The position numbers and the translations under genes were made by a program. A DNA stretch of 64,000 nt from Hypomesus transpacificus. Taxonomy: Eukaryota; Chordata; Actinopteri; Osmeriformes; Osmeridae. The first letter of the stretch is position 1, and every line of letters starts with the position of its first letter. The stretch covers positions 16,471,682-16,535,681 of the forward strand of contig NC_061082.1 in NCBI RefSeq assembly GCF_021917145.1, read 5' to 3'. Shown one piece after another: positions 53,601 to 64,000 of this stretch. Under the pieces are notes generated by a model that worked only from the letters and a program-made list of their open reading frames with translations, had not been told where the DNA came from and ran no database searches.

Positions 53601-56600
53601 TGTTTAGACACCTCCTGACAGACAATCACTCTCTCCCTGCCCATCTCTCTCTCCCTCTCGCTCACTCTCTTGTATGCGCCGTCTCGCTCTCCCGTCCTTC
53701 ACTCTTCTACTGTTCATCACAGAAGGACAGGAAGCGTGCTGAGAGAGACAGAGGAAAGGAAAGGGAAGAGACGAGAAGTGAGACAGTACCAGAGGAGAAA
53801 CAGAGAGGCGATGATAGTGTTAGAGAAAGGCAGACATATATACATATGTATTTTGATGCTCCTTATTGAGAAGAACAATAAAGAACATGTATTTAAGAAA
53901 TGTAAAGTATGTCATTTTATTCTGAAATACTGTAGGACCCAGGTTGAATTAAAGTGTCCTCAACTCGAAGCCCTTCAAACCAAACCCAGAGAAAGCACAC
54001 TTCCATTCAGTAAACACTTAACTACTCTAGCCTACTCTCCAACCAGAGTGGCACAGAAAGACAGACGAGATGGATATCCGCCAAAACTGTAGTGATGCAA
54101 CCGAGAGTGACCCTCGTTCATGAATCTAACTCAGAAACGAGCGCAGATCCATGTGCAGAAATTGTCTAACGACGGGACTCATGAATCATTTGTATCTCGA
54201 TACTAACAATGGCCGCGTTTCCCAGATTCGTAAAAAAATTGTTAAGCTTCTTAGGAGCGTTCTAAGATAGCTCTAGAACGCTCTTAGAACGCTCGTAAGA
54301 AGCTCTTAGCGTTAAGAGTTTCTTAACGAATCTGGGAAATGCAGCCAATGTAAGTTTGATCTGTAGGCGTTAATTGATAGGTGGCTGAAAATTACTGTAA
54401 TTTAAATATCATGCGACATAGCTTATCATGAGATAAGCTAAATAAGTACAGTAAGTAAGTGATGGCTTCATATGCTTAGATGCTATTCAGAATATTTGGT
54501 CAAATAACAATTGTCCAACTCAGCCAGATTTACTGTGCTGCTCTGCAAGTCCACGCCAATTCAAGAAATAACGTACACAACTTGAGGCTTGACGTGACAT
54601 TTGAGCGTAGCCTCCGCTCTCGCCCAGATTGATAAACTCCCAGTTTTGTGTGGAAATGACCTAATGCCCTGTTTCCTGTCGTTTCATGAATGAGGGCTAG
54701 TGTGTGCTTGTGAATGTCAATGTGTTTGCCTCAGGTATTAGATCATGTATTGGCAGGGAGTCCGTGTCTATTGACCGCACTTAGGTCAGGTGACAGTAGG
54801 TCTTAGAGTGTATTGACCATGAAATCGCGTGGTCCATAAAGTATTGACCAGCAGCCCCTCACTTGAGCAGAGGCTGTCTGTAGGTCTATGTGGTCTCTCT
54901 CTCTCCCTCCATTTCACCTCTCCTAACCATCTCTCTCCCCATTGTGCCTTGCCTATAACCATCTCTCTCCCTGTCCCCCCTTTTCCAGACTGTACCACGC
55001 AATGGCATGGGGGGTGCCACTGGTCATGGCCACCCTGCCCCTCCTCAGGGGGTACTATGGTCCTGCTGGAGCCTGGTGGTAAGTAGCCAATCACCTTGGT
55101 CAGGGTCAACCAACTATCGCCAGGATCACTGAACAACTGTCATTTTATAGCAACAGTGTGTTTTGAGATGCTGGCTCGTCCAATGTGAGAAAGATGGATC
55201 AGAATTTGTGAGTTTATTGTTTTTATATAGTCTTAATAGAATTTTAAATATATATTTCAACCTTTTGTTTTATTCAAATGGTCAGCCCTGATCCTTAATA
55301 TCCAGTTTTGGGTGAAGAACCCGTGTAATTTGCCCATCCCTTGTTTTAAATTAGTTGAGGAAAGGAGAGGATTAAAGGAAAGGAAGTTATGTTGTACATC
55401 AGAAATGAAACAGAGACTTGATCTCAGGACCCCCCCCCACCCCAAATTTTTGTTTCTGAGTTAGCTGGGTTTGATTTCTGTCTGCCTTCTGAACTCTCTC
55501 TCTCTTCTGTCTCCCTCCAGCTGGATCACAGACAGTCACGTCGCGTGGAGATTTGGAATGTGAGTGCAACCTCACAGAACGGATAGAAAGATGAGAGAGA
55601 GGAGTGTGGGGACGGAGGAAGGGCGATCCGTGCTTGCAGCACTTCCAGTCTATCAGTACAGCTAAACAAGCAAATGCAGGCACTTCGCTCGCTCTCTGTT
55701 TCTCACCCACACACCTCTCTGTATGTAGCAGAGCGAACAGCCTGTTTAGAGGCTGCTTAAAAACCCTGTGAATGTATTAATCGGGGCTCAATCATCCTAT
55801 GTTGGGGATGGACGGTCTCGGGGGGCTATAGTTGCATATCGTATGAAAGATAAGAGGGGGAGTGCACGAGCGATGAGATGCGGTTTCGTCTTCTGTTCCC
55901 AGACTCAGTTTCTGTCTTTATCAGCGCTCTGCCAAGCGCAGAGGCGGAAAGAGAAAGAGAAAATATGAGGGAGAAGGGGACGAGGGAGATTTGTCATTTC
56001 AGAGGTGAAAGCACGAAGGAGAACCAGAGCAAAAGAGAGCAGTAAGGAGCAAGAGCAGCAAGGAGGGAAGGCATAAAGGAAAGAAATGACTCATCACCTA
56101 ATTTATTTTTCTATTCTGTGTGAGTCCAAACCTGTTTGTCCGCACTGAGAGGAACAGGATCTGTGCGCTTCTCAAACATGTTCAAAATATGTGTGTCCAA
56201 GACACCCTCACTGCCCTGCTGTTTGACCCTCCCTCCCTCCCTCTCTGTTTTTCATCCTATCATTGTAGTTTATCCCCCCCCTCCCTTGTAATCTTTCACC
56301 CCTCTACTAATCTGTAATACGTCTCCCCTCTTTCCATCCAACCCTGTCTCCCCCTTTCCTATGTTATATACATGTTTGTCAAAATATATTTTAGCGATCC
56401 CTCCTTTCATTTTTATTTCTTTAATGTGTGGCCCGGCTAGAGTGGTTGAACAGGTTGGTCATAATCTCTGTCCTGCCCCACCAACAGTCTAGGTAAAGAG
56501 GGTTCAGACGATACGAGAGCAGGGATGGAGTCTCTATGGCGATGAATTAGCCATCAGCCACTCCTCTTTCACTCTTTTTCTCTTTTCTCTGTTTCCATCT

Positions 56601-59600
56601 CTCACTCCTATCTCCCTTCCTCTCAGAACGTTAATTCAGAGGATTTCATTCATATTCGATGCTTTTCATACAGAGCAGCACCAGAAGTGTGTGTGTGCAT
56701 CAACGTTCCTCTTTGTGTCAGTCTCTCTCCCTCACTCCTTTTCTCTTTTTGTGTTTCTTTTGCTCATCAACATAGTATGTCTGTTTTTCACTATGATTCC
56801 TGTCTCTCCTTCTATTTCTCCCATCTCATCAGTCTTTCTCTCCTCACCCTCTCACCCCTTTTTATCACACCGCTTCCTGCCCCTCCGTCTCCACGTCTTT
56901 CTTCCCTCCTTCTTTCTTCTTTCCTTATTCCTCCTTTCATCCCTCTGCACCTTTTCTCCCTCTCTCTCTGTCTCTCTCTCGGTCTCTCTCAGTGCTCAGT
57001 TTCAGAGCAGAGCAAACTGTAATGGCTGATCATTATCATGCTAATTACATCACTTTGTAGCTGCCGCCTGGTATCCCTCTGCCCCCACGCCCCCACGTCT
57101 CTGTTTCTCCCTCCTGCCTCTCTTCTTTCGCTCTACCCTTTGTGCACCTTCTACTCCTCGTGCCTTCCACTTCTCCCTCCTCCTCTTTCTCCCTCTACTC
57201 ACTTGTCTCGCTCCTTCCTCCTCCCAGTCATCCTTCTTCTTCCTCACAACTCTCCCTCATTTTCCTCCGTCCTTTCATCCCTCCCCCTCCTCCCCCCATC
57301 ATTTTTGGGAGTCGTGGGGGTGTAATTGGAAGCCCTCTATTCTGATCAGCATGTGGTTATCACACAGGGTGAGTGCTAGAGAACTGTATTGGGATTGGGG
57401 TCCCACGGGACCCACTGCAAATGTCGTGGGAGCAGCCAGTTTTAACTTTGCGCGGGTGGGCAAAATTTTTTATGCGGGTCCCGAGATTTAGCTTCCCAGA
57501 AGGATGGAGTCAACTTATGTAGTTGGGGAAAATGTTATTATGCACGAGAACAACCTTTCTCAACCCCTCCTTGCAGGGCAGGGCAACCCTTTCCCTGCAT
57601 GTTTTAGATGTTTCCCTCTTCCAGCACACCTAATTCAAATGAATTGTTATCCCCCTTCTGCTGAGCTTCATAACGACCCATTCATGTAAAACGGGTGTGT
57701 TGGAAGAGGGGAACGTCTGCAACATGCAGGGCAGGGGGTAACGAGGACCAGGATAGAGAGAGGCTACACTAGAACAGTTGGCAACTTTATTACTGACAGG
57801 TATGCATTTCTTTGTTAATACGACACAGTCAAATAACATGTTTTCCCTGTGGAACAGGAGAAGGCACAAAATCAATGGAACTTGAAGGCGTGGATGATCA
57901 GAATGTTTGTGGGTGTGGGCGGGAGTGGACACACACACTGTGGGAGTGGACACACACATTGTGGGAGTGGACAGACACATTGTGGGAGTGGACACACACA
58001 TTGTGGGAGTGGCCACAGACACTGTGGGAGTGGACAGACACATTGTGGGAGTAGACAGACACATTGTGGGAGTGGACAGACACATTGTGGGAGTGGACAC
58101 ACACACTGTGGGGGTGGACAGACACATTGTGGGAGTGGAAATGCATATGTGGGAGTGGACAGACACATTGTGGGAGTGGACACACACACTGTGGGAGTGG
58201 ACAGACACATTGTGGGAGTGGACAGACACATTGTGGGAGTGGACACACACACTGTGGGGGTGGACAGACACATTGTGGGAGTGGACAGACACATTGTGGG
58301 AGTAGACACACACACTGTGGGGGTGGACAGACACATTGTGGCAGTGGAAATGCATATGTGGGAGTGGACAGACACATTGTGGGAGTGGACAGACACATTG
58401 TGAGAGTGGACACACACACTGTGGGAGTGGACACACACACTATGGGAGTGGACAGACACACTGTGGGGGTGGACAGACACATTGTGGGAGTGGACAGACA
58501 CATTGTGGGAGTGGAAATGCATATGTGGGAGTGGACAGACACATTGTGGGAGTGGACAGACACATTTTGGGAGTGGACAGACACATTTTGGGAGTGGACA
58601 GACACATTGTGGGAGTGGACACACATTGTGGGAGTGGACACACACATTGTGGGAGTGGACACACATTGTGGGAGTGGACAGACACATTGTGGGAGTGGAC
58701 ACACATTGTGGGAGTCAACACACATTGTGGGAGTGGACAGACACATTGTGGGAGTCGACACACATTGTGGGAGTGGGCAGTAATGGTCAGATATCCAGAA
58801 GCAGCAAAGTTAAGAACCCCCTCACAGGGCTCTAGTGAGTTGAGTCAGGCAGGGAGGTATTGAGGTGTTTTGGAGTGGAGGTCTCTTGGAGTTTTCTTCT
58901 TCCCATTATATATTTTTGCTGATTCACTTTCAGTGCGTTGAAATCGCTACATCGTATCACTTGCACAGACCCGAGCCTCAAGTGTGCTTGTTATCATGGA
59001 CAACAGGGCCACAAGTCTAACCCAATCTAGTTCTGTTACATTTGAGAAGGCAGACATTTCTACAGACAATATTTGTAGCAACTTGCATCGTGTTTTAGGA
59101 CTTTTTTTAAATGACCAGTTGAGCAATCTGAGGATTATTACTGAGAAGTTAAACACTCTGCTTTACTTTCCCCCTCTCTCCATCCCTTCTTCTCCTTCTC
59201 TCTCCTTTTTTGCTCCCTGTCCTCCATACAGATGGTACGTGCCACTCTTCACCCTCATCCTTCTCATGATCTGCTGCTACACCAGGATCATCTACGTGGC
59301 CAATGAGAGGGTGAGCTCAGCCTTTCCTTCTCATTGACAACCAATCAACATCAGAGTTTACCCTCTGTCCGAATCCCAGAGAACACACAGAAGTGCTAGT
59401 AGAACAAGGTGTTGCTAAGCAATTTCCTTGGGTTCAAGCATTACACTTCACCCTTACTTGCTTATTATTACAATTTGTTTGAAGCCTACATATAGTTGAT
59501 TGGACTCCTGAGTCATTGCTAATGGAATCAGTCCTGCCTGATCCTGAACGGAATGACCTGTTAATATAAAATCTTCTAGAACCTGCCAGGCTTGACAGAG

Positions 59601-61912
59601 GACCAGGGCGTAACCACTGTGATAACGGGTAAACTTGTTCTCTGCTTGACAACAGACAGGAACTTTTATTTACCAATCAGGTAACTTCAAACTGGAATTT
59701 GCTGGAAGAGAATATAAATGACCCACAGAACGAAACTGTAGTTCAAGTCATAAATTACCTCTTGCCCCCCCCCCCCCTCTTTTCTCTCTCTGTGCCTCTC
59801 TTTCTTTCTCCCTTTTTTCTTTCTCTCTCTCTTTCTCATACACTCTCTGTCTCCTCTTGTTCTCAATCTCCTCCTCTCTCTCTGGGCGTGTAGGTGTGTG
59901 TTGCCACAGGCAGCATTCCAGAAGGTGTGTGTTATCACCCAGAGCCAAGAGATGCATTCCAGAGAATTCACATAGTTGTCATACTTCCGGCTTTGAGAAC
60001 ACATTGAGTAACACCCCAGTCACTGGCAGGATGGGGTGTGTGTTGGCGGGTGTGTGAGGCCTTTACATAAAAGTTGGACCTTGATTTGAAAGGCTCACAG
60101 AGACACAGACTCATAAAGAAAGGGACAGAGAGAGGCAGACGGATATAGAGGGACAATAACTCACTTCCCTTTCATCATATGTGTGATAGAGAATACATGA
60201 ATATGGTCGCTTGGCAAACCTGCTTGACTCATTCTGCTCACTGGTGTTTTTCTCTCCCACTGTCGCTCTTTAGCTTTCCTTCCTTGTTCTCCCCTCTCTC
60301 TCTCTCTGCCCCCCCCCCCCTCTCCCTCTATCATATTTATGAAGAGCTCAAGTCTTATCTCCTCACAGCTGCAGGCTGTCTTCCTTAAAAGACATTTCAA
60401 AAATCTTTGAGAGGAGATGGTGATGGGTAGAAGAAAGGGAGTAGGGTGGGGGGCCGAGCAAAGAGGCTGGGGTGCGGGGGAGGGGAGGGAGTCAAACTGG
60501 GGGTGAGGGGGGAGGGCAGGGAGTCAAACTGGGGGTGAGGGGGGAGGGCAGGGAGTCAAACTGGGGGTGAGGGGGGAGGGCAGGGAGTCAAACTGGGGGT
60601 GCGGGGGAGGGCAGGGAGTCAAACTGGGGGTGAGGGGGGAGGGCAGGGAGTCAAACTGGGGGTGCGGGGGAGGGAGTCAAACTGGGGGTGAGGGGGGAGG
60701 GCAGGGAGTCAAACTGGGGGTGCGGGGGAGGGCAGGGAGTCAAACTGGGGGTGAGAGGGGAGGGCAGGGAGTCAAACTGGGGGTGCGGGGGAGGGAGTCA
60801 AACTGGGGGTGAGGGGGGAGGGCAGGGAGTCAAACTGGGGGTGAGGGGGGAGGGCAGGGAGTCAAACTGGGGGTGCGGGGGAGGGCAGGGAGTCAAACTG
60901 GGGGTGAGGGGGGAGGGCAGGGAGTCAAACTGGGGGTGCGGGGGAGGGCAGGGAGTCAAACTGGGGGTGAGAAATATTGGCTTCGGAGGGGATGCAGAAA
61001 ACAGTGCAACTCATGCGGCTCATTTATTACAATTCATTTAATTCATTTAAAGTTTTGTGGATAAATCTTTCAATGAAAGCTGTATTTTTAATAGTATTCA
61101 GAAGACTTGACTTGGTAGTAGCACAAACGCACACGTTCACAGACACACGTTCAAAGACACAGACAAAACCACAGTCACAGACTGACAATAACAAGTGCAA
61201 AAGGAACCACAGCAACGTCTAGTCGACAAATTGTTGAACGTTTCGTTTTGAACGAAAACCATTTTCCTGTTTGTGTCAACATTTGTCAGTGACCAGAGTC
61301 TAACCTAAGTCTGTGTGTGTCTTCATAGATGCAGTCCTGGTTTGGAACGTTCAACCCAGAAAGGGAGAGGAGAAAGGTAAGGATGCTCCTGAGTTTATAT
61401 CCAAACCCTAAACAGCTATTCAGGTCCACCAAGGTTGTTATAAGAATATAGTTCTATCTACACAAACACAAGTACACACACACACACTTAAACGCACACA
61501 CTCTGACACACATACTGCGACCCGTGGATCAGAGCATGTGTAGGATTAGCTGCTGGGGCCATGCTGGGCAGTCCTATCTCCCTGTAGGGAGACCCCACAA
61601 TACCCCACCTCAGTCAGGGATCTGTGTTTGTGTTGCTAGTTTCCATCCCTTCTTCCTCCCCTGGCTCCTTCTTTTTAGAGAGAAAGATGGGGGTGAGGAG
61701 GGAGAAAAAGACAAGGGGGGACGGGGGTGGGTTAAGAAAACATGATGGCTCTGGCTTGATTTAGTCACGGTTGGTGTTTTAATGTGACAGTTGTGTGTGG
61801 GGGTGCTGGGTCATGGTTGGGCCTGAGGGAATACGGAGGGAGGGCAAGGTAGATGCTGCCTTCTTGTGGCAGTTGTATTAACTGCAGGTTGATCTGAGGT
61901 AACCCATCCTCC

Positions 61913-62010
<98 letters not shown>

Positions 62011-64000
62011 GCAGCACTCCCCTCCTGCTCGTGTGCTAATTGCTCTGTGTGTCTTTGTGTGAATAAATCAGCAAACCTCATTTACCATTTGTCCATCTTT
62101 CCCATCTCCCCTCTCTGACCCAAGCCCCCTCACGTTTTCTATTTTTCTCTAAGTCTGTCTCTTTCTCTCTACCACTTCCACCCACACGGGCCCAAACGCA
62201 CAGATAAAAACACAAACACACAGTATGAATAAAGCAGCAAGCTAGGTTCATGGACATGAATATTTGTGTGTTTATGCACGCGCCGGGATGCTTTAAAACA
62301 ACATTCCCCCTCCTCTCCTGCCCGTTGATGCTTTCTATGCACTGCGTGTGTTTGTACGTGTGTGTGTGTGTGTGCACCAGCATGTGCAAACCACACAAAT
62401 ACTATCCTCGCCGGTTGTGTGACCACTGTTCCCGTTGGCGATTTCCCTCGCCTCACCACAGCCGCCCTCATCCCTCAGGTACGCTGTTCAACGTTGTCTC
62501 CCTCACCCGCACTCACGTTTTCTGTGAGGTTTCTGTTCCATTGTTGGACTCACACACACACACACCATACGTACGTATATTGCCAGTGTTCACTGACTGT
62601 CATGGAGGTTATCGGTCGCCCTGCTGTGACACACTGTGTGACAAGGGGCACACACAAACACTTTTACTCTACACTCTTTTACTCACACACACACACACGT
62701 AGAAACACGCACGTTTGGCACACAATCCTCATCAAACAAACCCCGTGCACAGGTCAGGCACAGGGTTCTTGAAAGTGAGGCTGGAAGGCCGAACACACAC
62801 ACACACTTTGGCATAGTCTTTGTTGGTTAGAGTGCTGTCTGACGTCAGTAAACAGTATGGGGCTCGTTCTGAATGTTCACATGCATGTTTGGTTGCCTTT
62901 CAGCAGAAGCTTTGCTGTGTGTGTGTGGGTGTGCACATAGGATATGCTATTCATTAATGATGTCGTTATCTTGAACAGACAGACGTTATTTTAGTCTTTG
63001 TCTGGAAGGCATCGACCGTTAGACCACAGGCACAAGTATCATGGCCACATACCACTGCGTTAGTCTGTGTGCATTCAAGCCCCGATGAGTCGCTCACAAA
63101 CCGGGCTCTCGGCTAGAAAGCAGTAACGCTGATTACCGTCGCTAATGTGCGTCATTAACAAAAGGACGCGGAACCTGCCGTGCATAATTGCCGTTTCATT
63201 ACCCCCCGCTGCCAAGGAGCACGAGGCCTCTGACACGAGAGGACCGTGATGAAAACCTTGAGCCTCATTTCTTCAACCCTCCCCTTTCATCTCTATTCTC
63301 CCCACTTTTGCATCCCCCCCCTCTCCACTGTGTCTTCCCAACGACCAGAGAAGCAGTGGTCAAACTCATTCTTCAGACAGGTTTTGAACAATTGGCCGAT
63401 ATAATAAAATAAAAATAAAAATATGGATCTTCATAATTGCATAATTAATTAAAAGATTATGTAAACTATAGGTTATCCACAGCACAAAACTACACGTGCG
63501 CCAAGATAAAACCCCATGTGGACTCACTCTTGTGGTTTTCATTTGAATTGTTTAAACTCCGGTGCCGTGGCAAGCAACCCCCATGCTTTCCTTGTGACTA
63601 ATTAATTTCCATATTGTGGCTGGGGGGGGGGGGGGGGGGGGAGTCGTGGTTAAGGTTTTTAGAGCATGCGGGTATGCGTGTATGTGTTTCCGCGCTGTGA
63701 AATCACAGGCGCTGGCTCCGCAACCCTTTTCAGGGAAAGGAGGGGGAAAAAACACTTGAACAGAGAGGAAATCAATTCCGGCCCGCGCTCTGTCTATTCC
63801 ACTTGCGGGAAATGGATAACGGTCCTCTCCCATGTGCGACAACGCTGTACGTGTGCCTGCCTGCTTGTGTGCGTGCGTGCGCACTAACTCCCATTATTAG
63901 TAAGTGATTATTCCCGCCTCTTTTTCCATTCAGGTGTCCTTGGCTAAGGAGACAAAGCATTTGAAGTGGTACCCTTCCGTGTATCTTCTGGTATCTCTGT
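47466..64000 (+). CDS. Seven-transmembrane receptor of the cAMP-receptor-like (Dictyostelium cAR/Crl) family, partial
   Basis: Exons: 47466-47546, 49466-49518, 49644-49698, 50544-50600, 50701-50761, 52120-52207, 54989-55078, 55521-55559, 59232-59310, 61329-61376, 63934-beyond 64000. All junction phases agree, giving 239 residues so far. The order fits a GPCR: a short N-terminus with an NNST glycosylation site; TM1 (TGTFSLIGCFFMLFVIWLL); RRYHSLAQ loop; TM2 (ILSLTIAAFFDSIAYVM); TM3 (WSALAWVCLITFNLYLNLV); TM4 (YHAMAWGVPLVMATLPLL); second extracellular loop GAWCWI; TM5 (WYVPLFTLILLMICCY); third intracellular loop FNPERERRK; start of TM6 (WYPSVYLLVSL). SLCNF before TM3 and AWCWI supply the usual disulphide pair. 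The WCWI...RFGxWYxPLF layout is that of Dictyostelium cAMP receptors. Ligand and coupling are unknown. TM7 and the tail lie right of the window. Confidence 0.85.
47547..49465 (+). other. Receptor intron 1 with transposon debris
   Basis: It contains 'catgtgtcaaactcaaggcc' (about 48614), resembling the end of hAT elements. A possible foldback element at 49009-49166 has 12-bp perfect inverted ends. No coding exon is recognised. Confidence 0.45.
49009..49166. repeat. Possible foldback element with 12-bp inverted ends
   Basis: ttataaatcaca at 49009-49020 and tgtgatttataa at 49155-49166 are perfect inverse copies 134 bp apart. No clear target duplication is seen, and the family is unknown. Confidence 0.35.
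50762..52119 (+). other. Receptor intron
   Basis: Intron between the TM2-TM3 loop and TM3 exons. It holds (AC)n runs (about 51538-51559) and long pyrimidine-rich tracts (51640-51830, 51930-52115). No exon is recognised inside. Confidence 0.5.
52208..54988 (+). other. Receptor intron with simple repeats and a MITE
   Basis: It holds pyrimidine-rich runs, (TG)n tracts at about 52936-52958 and 53230-53254, a C run with (AC)n at about 53382-53410, and a foldback MITE at 54211-54346. No coding sequence is recognised. Confidence 0.5.
54211..54346. mobile_element. Foldback MITE, 136 bp
   Basis: The left end GGCCGCGTTTCCCAGATTCG and the inverted right end GGCTGCATTTCCCAGATTCG match at 18 of 20 positions. 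Most of the interior is also palindromic (runs of 'taagaagctctta' and 'gcgttctaag' types). A 3-bp repeat aat flanks it at 54208-54210 and 54347-54349. A 3-bp duplication hints at PIF/Harbinger, but the usual TWA target is not seen. Confidence 0.65.
55560..59231 (+). other. Receptor intron (3.7 kb) with minisatellite
   Basis: The largest visible receptor intron. It is rich in pyrimidine tracts (56560-57300) and contains the 21-bp minisatellite at 57921-58779. No exon is recognised within it. Confidence 0.55.
57921..58779 (+). repeat. 21-bp minisatellite, about 41 units, with higher-order spacing
   Basis: The unit is gggagtgga, then cagacacattgt or cacacacactgt. Because 21 is divisible by 3 and the unit lacks stops, long spurious frames run on both strands. 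Rare 20-bp marker units (gggagtggaaatgcatatgt, or ggcagtgg at the second) occur at 58131, 58340 and 58507, spaced 209 and 167 bp, i.e. exactly ten and eight units. Shortened 19-bp units (one CA lost) cluster at the right end, from about 58612. Confidence 0.95.
59311..61328 (+). other. Receptor intron with G-rich minisatellite
   Basis: Intron between the TM5 exon and the FNPERERRK exon. It includes a C run with a pyrimidine tract (about 59764-59880) and the G-rich tandem repeat at 60487-60970. No exon is recognised. Confidence 0.55.
60487..60970 (+). repeat. G-rich minisatellite (units of about 26-32 bp)
   Basis: About 16 copies of gggagtcaaactgggggtg followed by a variable G-rich stretch (aggggggagggca 32 bp, cgggggagggca 31 bp, or the short cgggggaggg form). 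Each unit has at least four G-runs of three or more on the + strand, which is also the transcribed RNA sense. Confidence 0.95.
61377..63933 (+). other. Receptor intron with long (TG)n
   Basis: It contains (TG)47 at 61915-62008, further (TG)/(AC) tracts (62357-62374, 62550-62570, 62685-62698) and a G run at about 63622-63641. The next receptor exon starts at 63934. No other exon is recognised. Confidence 0.5.
61915..62008 (+). repeat. (TG)47 microsatellite
   Basis: An uninterrupted TG run of 94 bp in a receptor intron. Frames encoding HTHT or VCVC strings across it are artefacts. Confidence 0.97.

Noticed and set aside
53670-54092. 140-codon frame in a receptor intron
   Set aside because: Low-complexity basic composition, no known domain, and it lies between well-phased receptor exons. 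Treated as chance.
57630-58863. Reading frames up to 287 codons on both strands (MSTPTMCLST.../VGVDRHIV...)
   Set aside because: They arise because a 21-bp tandem repeat is a multiple of three and lacks stops. The same stretch is open in several frames on both strands and is intronic to the receptor gene.
60487-60970. Regular repeats that could resemble a CRISPR-like array or a glycine-rich protein
   Set aside because: The units are contiguous with no unique spacers, and the host is a vertebrate. The glycine-rich frames come from G-runs only.

Overview
The window is vertebrate, most likely teleost fish, nuclear DNA. It holds multi-exon genes with GT-AG introns, long (TG)n, (CT)n and (GA)n microsatellites, fish-type tRNA SINEs, hAT MITEs and an RTE-clade LINE. 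Species cannot be fixed from the sequence; frequent 'taggcctac' strings are compatible with a euteleost, but that is only an impression. All recognised host genes lie on the + strand, and the LINE coding remnants lie on the - strand.

Layout. 1-8.8 kb: seven 3' exons of slain1 (microtubule plus-end regulator), its start lying left of the window. 10.4-15.7 kb: a 5-kb composite, internally duplicated repeat with tRNA-like modules. 15.8-17.0 kb: decayed LINE with an embedded SINE. 18.5-20.2 kb: a small three-exon gene for a stand-alone death-domain protein, with two hAT MITEs in its second intron. 20.7 kb: an isolated first coding exon of the MTSS1 (I-BAR) family. 22.3-24.1 kb: intronless BTB-BACK-Kelch gene of the KBTBD6/7 family. 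25.5-26.8 kb: two-exon Rab33-family GTPase. 28.0-33.0 kb: complete seven-exon tspan7. 33-42 kb: gene desert with SINE, hAT and simple repeats. 42.0-42.4 kb: mid1ip1 (Spot14 family) in one coding exon. 43.5-46.9 kb: near-intact RTE-type LINE with short target-site duplications. 47.5-64.0 kb: eleven exons of a seven-transmembrane receptor resembling the Dictyostelium cAMP-receptor (cAR/Crl) family, its 3' end right of the window. Its introns carry a 21-bp minisatellite with higher-order spacing and a G-rich ~32-bp minisatellite.

These are independent housekeeping or signalling genes rather than one pathway. tspan7 and mid1ip1 are also close neighbours on human Xp11.4, whereas SLAIN1 and KBTBD6/7 are on human 13q, so the window joins two human linkage groups. 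The most unusual items are the cAR-like receptor, the orphan MTSS1-type exon, the KBTBD protein that stops exactly at the tryptophan of the expected GABARAP-binding motif, and the small death-domain gene. Exon borders were set by hand from splice consensus and reading phase; in slain1, tspan7, rab33, the death-domain gene and the receptor the phases agree through every junction.
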